Below, one piece after another: positions 1 to 13,000 of a stretch of DNA of 64,000 bases (its first letter is position 1; each line of letters starts with the position of its first letter). The position numbers and the translations under genes are program-made. The stretch lies in contig OZ038437.1 of assembly GCA_964036275.1 (NCBI GenBank), positions 18,024,859-18,088,858 on the forward strand, written 5' to 3'. The DNA comes from Litoditis marina. Taxonomy: Eukaryota; Nematoda; Chromadorea; Rhabditida; Rhabditidae. The notes under the pieces are model-generated. The model searched no databases. It saw nothing but the letters and a program-made list of their open reading frames with translations, and was not told the DNA's origin.

Positions 1-15
1 GACTTGTTATGTAGA

Positions 16-212
16 TATAGTGAGTGCGAAATTTATAAATTTCTGACCCTTGCCGGAATCGAACCTGCGAGCAAAAGTTTTGTAGCAGGCCCCTAACCCC
101 TGCGCTATTAGAGAACATAACGGTGAAGCCTTGGAATCGAGAACATGTGTGCGTACACAACGGGAAGTTAGATTTACAGAACCCTCCCGCCTTTCCGTTG
201 TCAACGACTATA
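16..212 (-). mobile_element. tRNA-like element with TATAGT ends, copy 1
   Basis: Read on the - strand it contains a B-box-like GGTTCGATTCCGGCAAG preceded by an A-box-like region, bounded by TATAGTCGTTGACAA and TTTCGCACTCACTATA. Tandem direct tRNA function is unlikely because the arms do not fold. It sits before exon 319 of gene 1. Confidence 0.75.
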
Positions 213-318
213 TTAGTATTCGGTAATGAACTGTTTTGTTATCAGGAAATTATGTGCTCAGCGAAAGATTCAGTTCCAAATATATATAACACTATTATTA
301 TTATTATTCTTTTTGCAG

Positions 319-3300
319 GCTGTTCACTCGAATCACTCAGCTACCAGCGCATTCGGTCGCTTCCACTTTGTGTCTGAACAACACCCGAAGTGCCATTCTC
401 ACTCTATCTCGTCCACTAGCGGAAGTGGCACGAAATCAATTGATCAATATGAGACTGATCGAGGACAAGATGAAGGAGGTTAGTTAGGGAAGAAGGGAAG
501 GGGGTTGGGGTTACTGTAGTTTTGCGGTTACTGTAGTGGTAGCTCAGAAATAGGTTACATAAGAGGTACGTAATCGAGGTTACTGTAGTTCTGTAGTGGT
601 AGTTGGGGTGGTGAAAGTGATGGGTTACGGTATAGATGGTCTCGCCCACAGTTCATGTGAACTATGATTGAATTATCGATCGTGTCCGTTTAAAAGTGGT
701 GTATTTAGCTTTGGAGGCTGAATCAGTGACTGCACTTAGTACTTTGGACTCGGAGATGGGAGTCTTGAGAATCGACAATTGTTCCGGACCTGAAATTTCC
801 CACAAAATCCCCCAAAATCATTTTCTCGTTCAAATATGTTTGCTTCTAGGTCGAACAACACGTACAGGAGGGCCGTGTACTGCGCAGAAATCTCGAAGTA
901 GATCAGGTTTGTGTGAACTGTAGTTTTACCGTACAAAAATTAGATCAAAATAGATTTGTTCGCGCGGAAACGGAGAAATTGGGTATTTCAATTTTTGTCA
1001 CCGAGTTTATGTTTTTATCGGGTGTTTATACCTTCCGTCTGTTCTACATTGTAACATTGTTCAAAACGGAATGCAAGAAGTTGGTTCATATTCGGGTACC
1101 GTTCATAAACATTCACGTCATAGAAGTGTTCGTTTTCGCTATAAAAACATGTTCATTGTCTTTTCTCTCTGTTCTGGTTCTAGAAGTATTTCGAAGAAGT
1201 GCTAGTTGTAGGAGTTTTTTTGGGATTTGGATCAGAACCTCGAGTAAAATTGAGAAGGATGTGTAGGGGGAGGTAAAGTATGTCATATTTATCTCAAGAA
1301 TAACCGTATTCAATCAGCATTGTGGTCACCACTTAGCACGCCTATTTATACAAACTCAGTTATTTTCTTGGAATAGTTTTTTCTCTAGTTTATGTTTCAG
1401 GTGATTCTCACGGCCGAGGAAATTCCGTACCCGCAAACGGTGTGTACTTCCGATGGTTGTGTCGACAGACAGCGAGTTGGCACCAATCCAAACGCACCTA
1501 TGCAGATCATTTGCAAGACCATTTGTCACGCGCATTGCGGGCTGCAAGGAGTTCAGGTCAGCATTTCTCAGACGATTTCCAGCCACGTTTGTAGCGCCCT
1601 CGACGAGAGAGTGTGCAGATCAACGAGACAGAGACTGTCTAACGCCTGATCTGTTGTATCTGGCCAGTTGCAGAGAATTGGCGCTATTGTCTCTGAGTTG
1701 TCGATGAAGTTCAGACTCTATTTATAGAATGGAGCTTGAGAAGATTCGCGAATCCCGTACTACAATGAACAATGATTTTCTCTTTCATGTTCAGTTGCTA
1801 GGTTGTATCAAGTTTAGTTCTATATTGGAGTTGCTGAAAAGTTGGCTAGCTAAATTGTGAGCTATTCAGGTGGAGAATTGCCCGAATACGATTCTTCAAA
1901 GATGTGCTGCCATGGGTTTTGGCTCCGGTACAGCTAATGCCATTTGTCAGGGTTGTGGTTGCAGCTGGGCCAAGCACCAGCATCTCCGATACAAACTGAA
2001 GCAGACCATGGTTAAGGTGGGTTCATTTTATGCTAGATTCGCAATTTGGCTCCTCAACCACTGAGGTGTGACTATTCTACAAAAGGAAATCCATTTTTCG
2101 ATTCAAATACGTAAAACTTTTCGCATGATAAGTAGGAAAATCGATATTGTCGAAAAAGTAAACCGTTTCTTCATTTTGTCCAGTTATTCGAATAGCTTTA
2201 CTGGGATATGTTGGGCTGTTTAGAACATATTGCTTCATTTTGGGTTTTAGCTTTAAAGCAGGACGATTATGTGGACCAATCTCGTGTCAACGGTCCTTTA
2301 AACTGCAATTGAAAAATGTATTGCAGTTTAAAGGACTGAAGCGTTGCGATCGGACCACATAATCGTCCTTCTTTAAGCTCTCCAAAGGTCTCTCACGAGT
2401 GGTTGGTGGCTCTTCCCCACTTGAGAGGCTGTGGCAATTTTCTGCTGAATCCGAAACTTTGAAATGTTTCAATCGTTACGCCTTTTTCCAACAGTAGTAT
2501 TCATACATTTGGCTGACGAGAGACACTGAACATTCATGAAATGAATAAGATGGGTCATTTCAGGTGCTCGATCCAACTGTGCAGAAGAGTATCAAGAATA
2601 AGGATGACGCTGTGGACACGATCAATATATTCCTGGAGAAGGAGCGAGAGAAGGTTGGTATCTAAGGTTGTACCGTTTAACAGACCTCTTCTATTACAAA
2701 GCTGAATTTGTGCAATTCTAACTTTTTGAAGTGTGAAAGGCATCAGTGTTATCTCGGGCTTTTCGAATGCTTGACGTTATAGTTGTGTTGACTGTTGACA
2801 ACTCGACTAACCCTCGACGGAAGTCGTTCATAAAATAACCGGCTCTCTTATTTTCAGCTTATATCTTTGGTAACGGTAAAACAGGTCCGCAAACACCAGT
2901 AAGGTCTGACTAAGCGACAAAAATTAGGCCCTTTTCTCATGTAAACACGTTAAATTCCATGATTTTTCATCAAAAGTAGACCGATTGGCTTTTTTTCGGC
3001 AAAAATGTAGTCCGTTTTTCTTTTTTTCTGACTATTCGGACAACTTAACTGGTGTATGCTGTCACGCTCAATAGGTCATATTGTCTATCTTTAGGTCGCC
3101 GAACTGAAACGCGAATCGGACAAGATCTCGTCATACTGTGTGGAATTCGCGGCTTTTCTGGCTCAAAACTCGATTCTGCCCTACAACGACTCGTACAAAC
3201 AGTACATCAATCATCTCATCAGACAGGAGGTATGTTTTTCTTCTTGAAGCTTTTGGTTGCGAGATAGAGGCAACCTACCCTCAACATACGTCTTGTTTGA

Positions 3301-6285
3301 TCTATAAATTTTTTAAATGTAGAAAATGGACTCCTATTTCGCCGAAATTAAAAATCGGGAAGTTTCACGCAAAATAGATAAACAGGGTTTTTTTTCGTGG
3401 AACGGTTACACCTGACTGTTGTGTGACTTTTTGCTTCTTTTCGATTCGAACAATTTTCTGACTGAATTTTCTGATCGATTTCAGCATGAGAATGTGGGTG
3501 CGGGTGGTTCGAGTCAGCTGCTGACTGAAATGGAGAAGTACAAGGAGGAATACGAGCAGCAGGTTGGTGGGGGTGTACCGTTGTATGGACGATAACCTCT
3601 TGGTTGTCTCTTCCAGGTCACCCGTCCATACAGCTGTATCCTCCGTCCATACAGGCCTACTATAATTTAGCTAACTGGGTCACGCGTCCATACCACCATA
3701 CCCTTCGTCCATACCACCCTACTTTGCTCAAACTAACTGGGTCACGCGTCACATACGCTTTAACTCACGTTGAATATTTTCCGAAAAATCTTTCATCTAT
3801 ACTGGAACAATTTGCTAACTTATGATTTTGGGACTCAATTTTGGAAGTCGTTCAAAATTCAATTTCAGACTGTAAGTGCGCACACATATGTGCAAAGGAC
3901 TTGTTAACTATACTGTGTGGTAGTGTTAGTGTATTTTAGAGCAAGGATCATTATCAAGCAGTCAAAATAACAGAATAGTTCTCGAAATAATAGTTGTTTG
4001 GCCTACCAACAAAATTGGGAATTGTGGGAATTTGAGATTAAGAGAATTTCAGAACACACTGCACCCAACTATAAGTAGTAAAGGCAATGCCATAAAAGGG
4101 GCTAGGAGAAAAACAATTTCCGTGTACCTCAGCTCTCAGAAAAAATTTAATTAAAGTTACCCCTGTTCTTCAAATTTCCACACCAAACTTGCATGGGACA
4201 GTCTCAGAGGGAAACTCTTCAAGGCAGACTGAATTTATCCTACCGCTCACATCCAGCCAAGGAGCACCAGGGGAGGCTTCAGCTTTTGTAGATACAATTT
4301 ATCTACCAATTTATCGTGGGTGGGAATCGAATGTGTACTGGTGGGTGGCACCTTAGCCACTACACTGTTTTTAACTAGTTTATTCAACTTTTCCGTTCTG
4401 TCATCTACCTCTCACTAACTACTCACTGCGATAGGTTAAAAGATAATTGTAATGCAGTGGTTGGGTGCCCCAAGGAGGACATGAACAGAAAACAGAAAAA
4501 ATGAGACAAATTTATAAATAAAAGAAACAAAACTTATAAAAATGTTAACCATTGTTGTTGAAAGGAATGTAACTGCTGGTAGTTTATCATTTTTGGAAAA
4601 TGAGGGGGTATGGACGCTCTCTACATAATCCATTTTGGTGACCTCATTTCGTTTTTCCAAGTGAGGTGGTATGGACGACTCATAAGAGACAACCATTTTC
4701 ATGACCTTTTCATTTTCCCACGACCCCTTGAGACGACCATCCTGAAAATCGTCCATACAGGCGATCTCCCGGTTGGTGGGGGGTGGGGGGTTATAGTATA
4801 ATAATATAATAGTATATTAGGGGGTATAATGTAATTAGTATGTAATAGTATAATAATATAATAGTATATTAGGGGGTATAATATAATTAGTATGTAATAG
4901 TATAATAGTATATTAGGGGGTATAACATAATTAGTATGGGTCACATTGATGGGGGGGGGTAATAGTATAATAGGGTGTAGACTATCATGTTTGTGTCTTA
5001 ACAACTTACAAGGTGGATATAAGAAGGGATACGAGCGACACACCAGTTATTGACAGATGTCACATTTATACGCAGACGGAAACTCTTGCTGGCCTAGAAT
5101 AGTATAAGGTAGATTAACAGCGCGGAAACCTCGGTTGGGGAAGGCGCCAAGGCCTCATACGAGATGAGGGTTGGCGAACTAATTTTTTATGAAAATTAGG
5201 GATCGCGAGTGGAAAACCAGCGAATTGCATTTGTGACATGATTTGTGACCGCACACGACGAATGACGATCAAAGTTAGCGCAACTATTTCGGTAGAAGTT
5301 GGTGAATTTTTGGCTCGAAATGAGTCAACTAAAACGGCCAATAGTAAAGGGGACGAGGCTAGACAAAATAATGAAAGGTAAACGCATAATTATAAGTACT
5401 GACACCACTACAATCACTAGTATTACCATATAAACGGTGCACTTGTCACACCCTCGTCCCCTTTACTATTCCCCGACTATAACGGATCTGCTTGAAAGTC
5501 GGTTATTTATCATGTTATTTTTGTATTTCATTACTTTCTCAACTTCAGGTGATTGTTCTGAATGCGCGTATGGGAGATGCGAATTCTCGTTCGGTGAGAA
5601 GTGTGGAGGAAATGAATAAAATGGTCGAGGAACTCCAGAATCTCAGACATTGCGGATCGGTTCTCACCGAGATTCGGGTTGGTTTTGATTACTTCGAATA
5701 GTTTGTGTGAAAACACAGCAGAAAGTATCGTATGTAGTGTGCTCTCGCCTTTTTGTTAGAGCGGAGCCATTAATATTCCTAGGCTGTGCAGAAAAATGTG
5801 TCAGTTAGTTCGACTAACTACTTGCTATTTAGGCTTTTTCATTTCTAACTATTGCATTGAAAACTATATCATATGGGGTACTCCAATTAGCCTTTTTTTT
5901 GTTATTCTCAAGTTTTTACAACCCAATTCTGGTTGAATTCTGATCACCCCCAAGCACCTTCTTTCTTCGTTGATAACACTGGTGGTAATGGGTTATTATA
6001 GGGGATATAGCTGGGCAGTAGTTGGATCTCGGCATCTTTCCAGAATTTATTGAGTTGTAGTTTTATAATTAGTTAGTTGTACTTTAATCTCAATGTAATT
6101 CGTGACTTTGTAGTTGTATTTTTTTTCAGAAATTGGAGACGATGAAAGTTCGTCAGACTCAGATTTACGCGGGAAAAGTGATCGATTTGAGTCAGAAGAA
6201 CAGCTGGTTCGGTGGAAAGGGAAAAAGGGAGAAACAGAAGAAAAAGAACAAGAAGAATAAGAAAAAGGGAGGTCACGGAAAGTAG
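319..6285 (+). CDS. Large AIG1-like GTPase-family protein, C-terminal part (gene 1, 5' partial)
   Basis: Exons: 319-478, 850-906, 1401-1556, 1870-2016, 2564-2653, 3095-3229, 3485-3562, 5549-5677, 6130-6285 (TAG 6283-6285); 368 residues of open frame. Each exon aligns with an exon of the downstream paralogue at 7013-23158 with the same or nearly the same length and phase (160, 57, 90, 135 and 78 nt identical). Visible are the region after the G-domain (LCLNNTRSAILTLSRPLAE), a helix, a Cys/His module (TVCTSDGC, KTICHAHC, CQGCGCSWAKHQH) that could bind zinc, and a charged coiled-coil-like tail ending in a Lys/Gly-rich stretch. The G-domain exons lie upstream, outside the window. The layout resembles an uncharacterised metazoan/fungal family with an AIG1-type G-domain followed by this Cys module (DUF8206, from memory, not searched). 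Function unknown. One exon here (1401-1556) corresponds to two exons of the paralogue. Confidence 0.85.
1608..1645 (+). repeat. Dispersed GTGTGCAGATCA.CGAGAC repeat
   Basis: GAGAGTGTGCAGATCAACGA with GACAGAGACTGTCT recurs, diverged, at 12019-12050 and 48327-48358 and inverted at 48950-48988. No boundaries could be set. Confidence 0.5.
2253..2376 (+). mobile_element. TTAA-flanked MITE, copy 1
   Basis: TTAAAGCAGGACGATTATGT at the left, ACATAATCGTCCTTCTTTAA at the right, and an inner palindrome around CTGCAATTGAAAAATG. TTAA at both edges suggests a piggyBac-like TTAA target. In gene 1, intron after exon 1870-2016. Confidence 0.85.
4300..4375 (-). mobile_element. tRNA-like sequence (SINE relic)
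   Basis: The - strand reads CAGTGTAGTGGCTAAGGTGC...CATTCGATTCCCACCCACGA, an A-box/B-box arrangement. It is in the gene 1 intron 3563-5548. Confidence 0.5.
4794..4945 (+). repeat. AT-rich tandem repeat
   Basis: Three units of ~47-58 bp, each with TATATTAGGGGGTATAA followed by ATTAGTATG, in the gene 1 intron. A GTATGGACG/CGTCCATAC inverted-repeat region (3615-3735, 4605-4760) precedes it. Confidence 0.8.
5340..5470. mobile_element. Short inverted-repeat element (AATAGTAAAGGGGACGAGG ends)
   Basis: 19-bp perfect terminal inverted repeats bound a ~130-bp AT-rich interior, between exons 3485-3562 and 5549-5677 of gene 1. A single copy in the window. Confidence 0.7.
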
Positions 6286-7012
6286 ACACACGTGAAAACG
6301 TGTACTTTGTACTTTGATTTTGTTTTTTTGCTGTTCGCATGTATACTAGTCTCCTATTTGGGTAGGTAACCGTAACATGTTCTCTAAGTTGTGACTGTTT
6401 CAATTGTTCCAAAATTTGTGTAGTTGTATTACTTTTTTTCTATTTTTACGTGAGCTTTTGTCATTTCATCTTTTTTTATTTACCAGTATCACCTCAATAG
6501 TTACAAAAAAATGAATCAACAAGATCACCTATATACTCCACTTGTTTAACTGTTTATGTTTTGTTGGTGTGTTGGTCCGAGGTAGAGCTTATGTGTACAT
6601 ATTGTTACCCTTTATCATCATATATTTGTTGTTTTGTTGTCATCTTTTAGTTAAAAACTTTATTTTCATTGTTAGATGTTTCCCATACCCTGGTTTGCAA
6701 CCAGTTCTATACTATATCTCTTGCTCATTTGAAAGCTGGAAAGATTTTTTTGTTTCTGAAAGCTGCCATTATTTCGATTTGGGTTGTACCTTGTTGGTTT
6801 TTGACGTCGAAGTTTTGGCAACGAGCCCGGCTGGTCCTAACGCATATTACGCCAAGCTAGTTTCATTCATACACGTTCTAAGTCTGAAATATTCGCACCT
6901 TTTCATTAGTTTACGTAGTTTTAATCGATACGTATGTTGTTTCCACGTGTAAAGTAGTTATAAACGTGAATATTTCCAGGCAGCTGTAACAAGTACTTTG
7001 TACACCTTCATC

Positions 7013-10000
7013 ATGCCACCCGAGATACGAACAGGTGAGCTTGAACCCTTTCAAAATACCTAATTTCAACCATTTATCAGTTGACCTATTCACTGTACCG
7101 TATATTGACCCCTATCTCAAACTATGAGAACACTAAAAACTTTTCTGCAAAAAATTGGAACGTTTTGTTGGAAACCTATGGAATTTTACATGTTCTGGCC
7201 GGGAAACGAATTGAATAGTCAGTCCTTGGGAAAATTGAAGTATCGTCCCCCACTTTAGTTGAGTCCCCCCGTTACTTCAACCCCAACCCAAGTTAAAACC
7301 TGAAAATCTAGGAGAGGGGGGGGGGTCGAAATTCAACTTCGACATTTACTATTTACCCCCCACTTGGGTCGGCGGGGGGTAGAACTTCAATGGTGGGGGG
7401 GGGGGTCAAACTTCAACGAGTGGGGGTCTGAACTTCAATACCGGAAATGTTTACTTTTTACCCCCCACCCTCAAACTTTTGTATTGCAGGTGATAAATTG
7501 AATTATAACCCCCCGGTGGGGGGGGGTCAAACTACAATTCCCCAAACGCAATACAAATTCAGAAAGGGGGGGGGGGGTAAAAAGTTAATGTTCCCCAGTC
7601 CTTTCCTGAGGGGCAGTTCTAAGAATAACCGAAACTCGGTTCTAACGAAAACTTTGGTTAAAGAAGGACGCCTATGTGGACGAATCCCAACGATTCGGTC
7701 CTTGGAACTGTAATAAATTTTTCAATTGCAGTTTACAGTCCTACATTAAGTAAAGAATTTGCCATTGTAATGTTCTTTTCCTTGCAGATGAGAGGGAAAC
7801 TGAGAAACCTTCGAACGTTTCGCAAATTTTCGCGCCAGCCGCAGAGGTCAAATGTCTTCTGGCAAACAAGAGAAGCGTCTTGGCCAAGATTGAAAAGTCT
7901 TCCTCCACTACTGTCACCGTTATCAAGAACTATGGTGAGAATATTATGCGAGATAGCTGCGATCACTGATTCACTCTTTGAGAAGAAGTTTGTAATTTTC
8001 TGTACACAGAGACGGCAGACGGAGAATTTGATTCTCGAATCGGTCTATTTCGATTCATTCCCACTCAGAGACTCAATGGCATCGGGCCAAGATTTTTGGA
8101 TGGCTATTTCTCAGACCGGATATTAGTTTTCGGAAGACTTTCTTCATTGACTTGTTCTTATGAAACTGAACAACCTCTAACAACGATTTACAGTATATTG
8201 GAAAACTGGAAAGTGGTTGAAAATCGCATGGTATATTCATTGGCTCGCTGCCAACTCTCAGTGGGAATGACCGCAACAATAGCTGATACGTCTCCAAAGA
8301 ACTTAAAATGGACTAGTTCTTCGTTCGCTGTTTTCGAGAAGTATTAAGTATATATATATATATATATATATATATGTTCATTCCAGGTTTCCACCTGGCT
8401 ATTCCCTATGCTGTCATTAGTTCTTCTGGTCCCTCCACCGGCGCCGTTTGTGACGCGGAGACACAAATTCTCAAACATCTGGCGAAGTCGGAGAAGTTGA
8501 TCGAGTTAGTTGGTTATGATTTTGTTATTTCCGGTTTTTTTGTAATCTACATGTCCCGGAACCCAGACTTTCGAGGTTTAACAAAGTTTGAAAACAGGAC
8601 CCAGGTTTATACTTCTCACGCACGTATTGATGGTAACTCGGCTGAATACTTATAAGATAGGATCTTTTTCTGCAAAAGTTGGTTGATTGAGTCAGTTGCT
8701 TCTCTACACTTGCAAGGTTTTTCGCAGTTATTCAAGTTTCGTAAGTTCAAGACCCAGTTAGGCCAAGCGGCGTCTAAGGTTGGCGTTAACGTAGAACCAT
8801 ACGAGTCGATTTGGTTGGCGTTTTTTCTTAACTGTGATCGCTAAGCGAGTGAACCCGGTCTATGCCCCCGGACCACTGATTCCAAACGAGGGCCGAAGCT
8901 GTATAGTCTGTTTCACCAATCGATGTACTCCTACAGTAATCCGTCAATTATTCAAGGGGGTGTTTTCTAATGAAAAGTCATTAGTTTGGTTTTAAATTTT
9001 CAGAGTCAGTAGTAGTAAACATGCAGAAGACACTATGAAGATTTTGAGTATTTCTGGATACACTTATATAGTAAACTTTGACCTGGAAGAGATAGCAGAT
9101 TACTGTAGAAGGTTATAAGTGGGTGGAACAGACTATAAATATTGTCATAGGTAAAATACTTCAATAACAACGCAACTAAAATGAACGTGCGTAACTCTTG
9201 AAATGGGAAACTTGAAACTTGAAATGAAATTGAAATACCTCTGCAAAAGTGATTATCTCTCCAGTTTTTTCGCGTTTCAAACAGTTTCGCTTCTGAAAAT
9301 GAGCCTAAGTTTCAGAAAAGAATTAAAAATGGACATGAATCAGCGCTTCTTTGACTGTGTGTTTTACCTATGAATATTGTTATCCGTATATCTGGTCCAC
9401 CTTGCCGCCAGTCTTCAGGAAAACAGAAACTTTTCCTTTCCAGGCCAGATGTTAAAAAAATCATATTAAAAACTCTCGTTCCTAAAAAGAACGACCTTCT
9501 TGGGATTTGGTTATAGGGTCCGGTGCTTTAAACCTACTGACTTTCAGATTTTCGTGCACCGGAAAAATGCTGCATCATCTACAAAATTGGAAGAAGGAGC
9601 AGTTGATTCACTTTCAAAAAGAACGTCATGTTATCGTTAGGGGCGCATACAAGTCGAACAGTTAGTTATCAATCAATAATCGAGTGAATGTTTAGTTGCG
9701 TTGTGGAATCTGGTATGAAACATACGTGCAGAGTGTGGCAATATTAAAGGAGGACAGAATAGAAAGCTAGTTTAGGTACCCCGGGGTACCTAAACATAGG
9801 CCAATTCACTGGAGAACCGGGTCCTTCCCGAACCAAACCGCGAACCGGTCACTGGAGAACCGAACCGAACTGACCGAACCGACTTTTGAATCGACCGGTT
9901 CTCCAGTGAATGCTTCGAACCGAACCGGGATAGAGTCATTTTACCTTGTCTACGACGTGCTTGTTTAACTCATGATAAATGTCGGTTCGGTTCGAAGCAT

Positions 10001-13000
10001 TCGTTGGAGAACCGGTCTGTTCAAAGTCGGTTCGGTTCAGTTGGTTCGGTTCTCCAGTGACCGGTTCGCGGTTTGGTTCGGGAAGGACCCGGTTCTCCAG
10101 TGAATTCGCCCTAAACATAACGTTGCTGCGCCCCAATACAGACTAAAACATGTGAACCGTATGCAATTTAGGTTTGTTAGTTTGAGTAATAAAGGTATAT
10201 ATCAGTCTCTCTTAAGCAGCTCTTTCATATACACTTTCCTTTCTGTCCCCCTTTAAGCTTAGTTACTGGTAATTCACGGTTTTCGTTATCACTCAACTAG
10301 TATTAACTGATATGAAGGTTGAGTGAAATCTCTGGCAGTGGGATTGGACACGTGGTGGGCGGGGCTTAAATTTTAGATTTTTTGATACTTTTGGGTTTGG
10401 TGCGATAAGAGGGAGTGTGCCTCATTTTTATGTAAAGGTATACTGTAATCATCGTGTTTTCCAGGGGATCGTAAAAAGAAGGAAAAGTCGTTTTCTGTGT
10501 TGGCCTGGAATAGTATTGATCTCGATGGGGCTCTGCAGAAACTGTCTCAAATGGCTGGAATCCCAGAAAATAAGGAAAAGAAACAGAGAAGGTGGGGGAT
10601 GGATGAAGGTGTCTGCGTCTCTCGTTTCGAATGATCTCTAGATGCTGTATGACCTTTTTGGCAAAATAAGTTGTATCTCACCCCATTTTCTGTGAAAGCT
10701 TTTCAAGTTTTCAGGAGCAATCGCTAAATTTTCGAAGAAAATCAATTGATCGTGTAATAAGAAATGTAACAGTGTTAACTGAGTTCGCTTAACATTCTTT
10801 AAATCTTCGAAAGTGAACGGTCAAACGTCTGTGAGACTTAGTAGTGTTTTTCGTTCAATAAAATTTCTGAACCCGTTCAGAAAGTTCAACTACGGTGCCA
10901 AATTCGATGTTCTGAAGGAGTGTGTGAAGCGTGTTTCAATGCGAATGGACGGGATTTCATCAAAGACCAGAATTCATCTGGGTAGGTCATGGGTTATTGA
11001 TTTGTGCGGTTTTATGGTGAATTTCCTCTCGAACCAAAATTGAAGAGTGGGTGACGATTATGCTAAAACACATTGAGCGGATGTCTCCCATCAGAAACTG
11101 TGTGAATTGTTTTTCTCCAACCTTGAACAGACATAGTCTAGTCACATGAACTATCCATTGTGACACTTTTAACTCTCTGTTGATGTTTCAACGTGAGTTA
11201 TAGGTTGTAGCTTAATGCATTCGAGCTCAATCGTCACCCACTCAATTGAACCAACAAAGGTTGTACCGACGTACAACTGAAGCAGATTGTGCTGATTGCT
11301 GAAGTTGATCGCTTACGTAGCTTTGGTTCGATTTCTTGCTGGTTTGGGTACGGAACTGGTTCGGTTTCTTACCGAACCACTTGGTTTAAAAAGAGTCGAT
11401 TTCGCAAGAATTTGACCTGAAACTGTTCGATCCATTTTGATTTGGTGAAAAATGAATTATAGGTGGTTTTGATCAACAACAATTTGTACAGTTTTGTTTC
11501 AGCTCCCTCCAAATCGGGCAAGTCCGAGACATCGGTTGTCGTCCGTTCCACGACCAATTCCGGTCTTCTGAGAGCAATCGATGACGTCATCAAGGCTATG
11601 GGAGGACGGGTTATCGGCAGGGAAGGGTAGGTCAACGGGTTGTTGAATCAACGAAGTATGATAGTTTAGCTCCCCCCCCCCCCCTATGTTACGGTGGGGT
11701 TGAGTTGATCATGATTATTGTATTGCACCCTTTGCCTCCCAGTCGTCTGATTCCATGGAAAATGTGGGGAGGAAGTAGTATCATTCAGATTGGGAATTCG
11801 GGTAGATCATTTGGTATAGGAGAAACATGATAGTTAAACCCCCTCCAACTTTAAGGAGGGGGGGGGGGTAGTATACGTCGTACCTGAGACCCTCCCCTCA
11901 GGCTGTCACCAGCACCACATAGTCAATCAGTCAAAAAAGACATAACCCTCAGTCATTTTCTACCTACCAGCCAGTTGACCGGCCACTATTGTAGTTTCGG
12001 CCGATCCTTTACGAAATAGTGTGCAGGTCAGAGAGACGCAGACTGTCTGAGATTGAGATCGCCGTTTCTGTAGCTAGCAGATGCAGGTTATGCTTCCCTG
12101 CATCTGTTAGAATCAGCCTAATTCTAAAGTGAGCTATGTGATTGATGCATTCCATGCGGCTCAGCATTGAAATTTTGTTGTGAGTTCCAGAATAAAAGTT
12201 TCTCTTCTTTTCAGGAAATTTGCGAAAAAGGAGAAGGCTGTCGAGAAAAATGAATTGAAGAAGGAAGGATCGAAACTGCCGGATTCGGACGAAAATAAGG
12301 AGAATATGAAGGATGGAGAAAACATGAAAGATGCTCAGAATGAGAAAGCGTGAGTTGGTTGGAGTTTTGAGGAATGTAAAGAGAAAGAGAGTTAGGGAAT
12401 TAGGGAGAGACTGGTTTGAGTGTGGGAGAGAGAAGGATAGAAGTAGAGACCGATGGGAAGAGAGAGGGATAGTGAGAGAGAGAGGGCGAGACAGATAGTG
12501 AGAGAGAGAGAGATAGTGAGAGATAGCAGGGGATAGAAGTTGGCATAGAGCGAGATAACGAAGGGCACTCAGTGAGTTGTATTGTAGCTTTTGAAAAGTA
12601 CAACTGAAATATGGCAGGATGGATCAAACTACAAATACAGCGATACTGGCCGAGATATATACAGTATCGATCCGCTGTTCCCCGTGAGAAACCTTTATAA
12701 ACAGTCTCTCTTCTCTAGGAAGTGGGAGAGAGTAGAGAGAGAGACAGACAGAGAAGAAGAAATATAGAGGGACAGAGAAAGAGAGAGAGAGAGTTAAATC
12801 GGTCTCTTTCTAGGAAGCCGGACCATCTGAACATCCTGGTGCTTGGCGAGACGGGCGTGGGAAAGTCGACGTTCATCAACGGACTGGTGAACTATCTGAC
12901 ACACGGGTCCCTAGACAAGGCCCTCTATCAAGGGACCGAGATCCTCATTAGGAGTTCATTCACGTTGTATCGAGAGGAGGGAGGAGGAGACGGGGAACAG

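Noticed and set aside
4430..5043. Open frames of 106 and 114 codons on the - strand
   Set aside because: They cover AT-rich tandem repeats and GTATGGACG inverted repeats inside a gene 1 intron; no domain or splice support.
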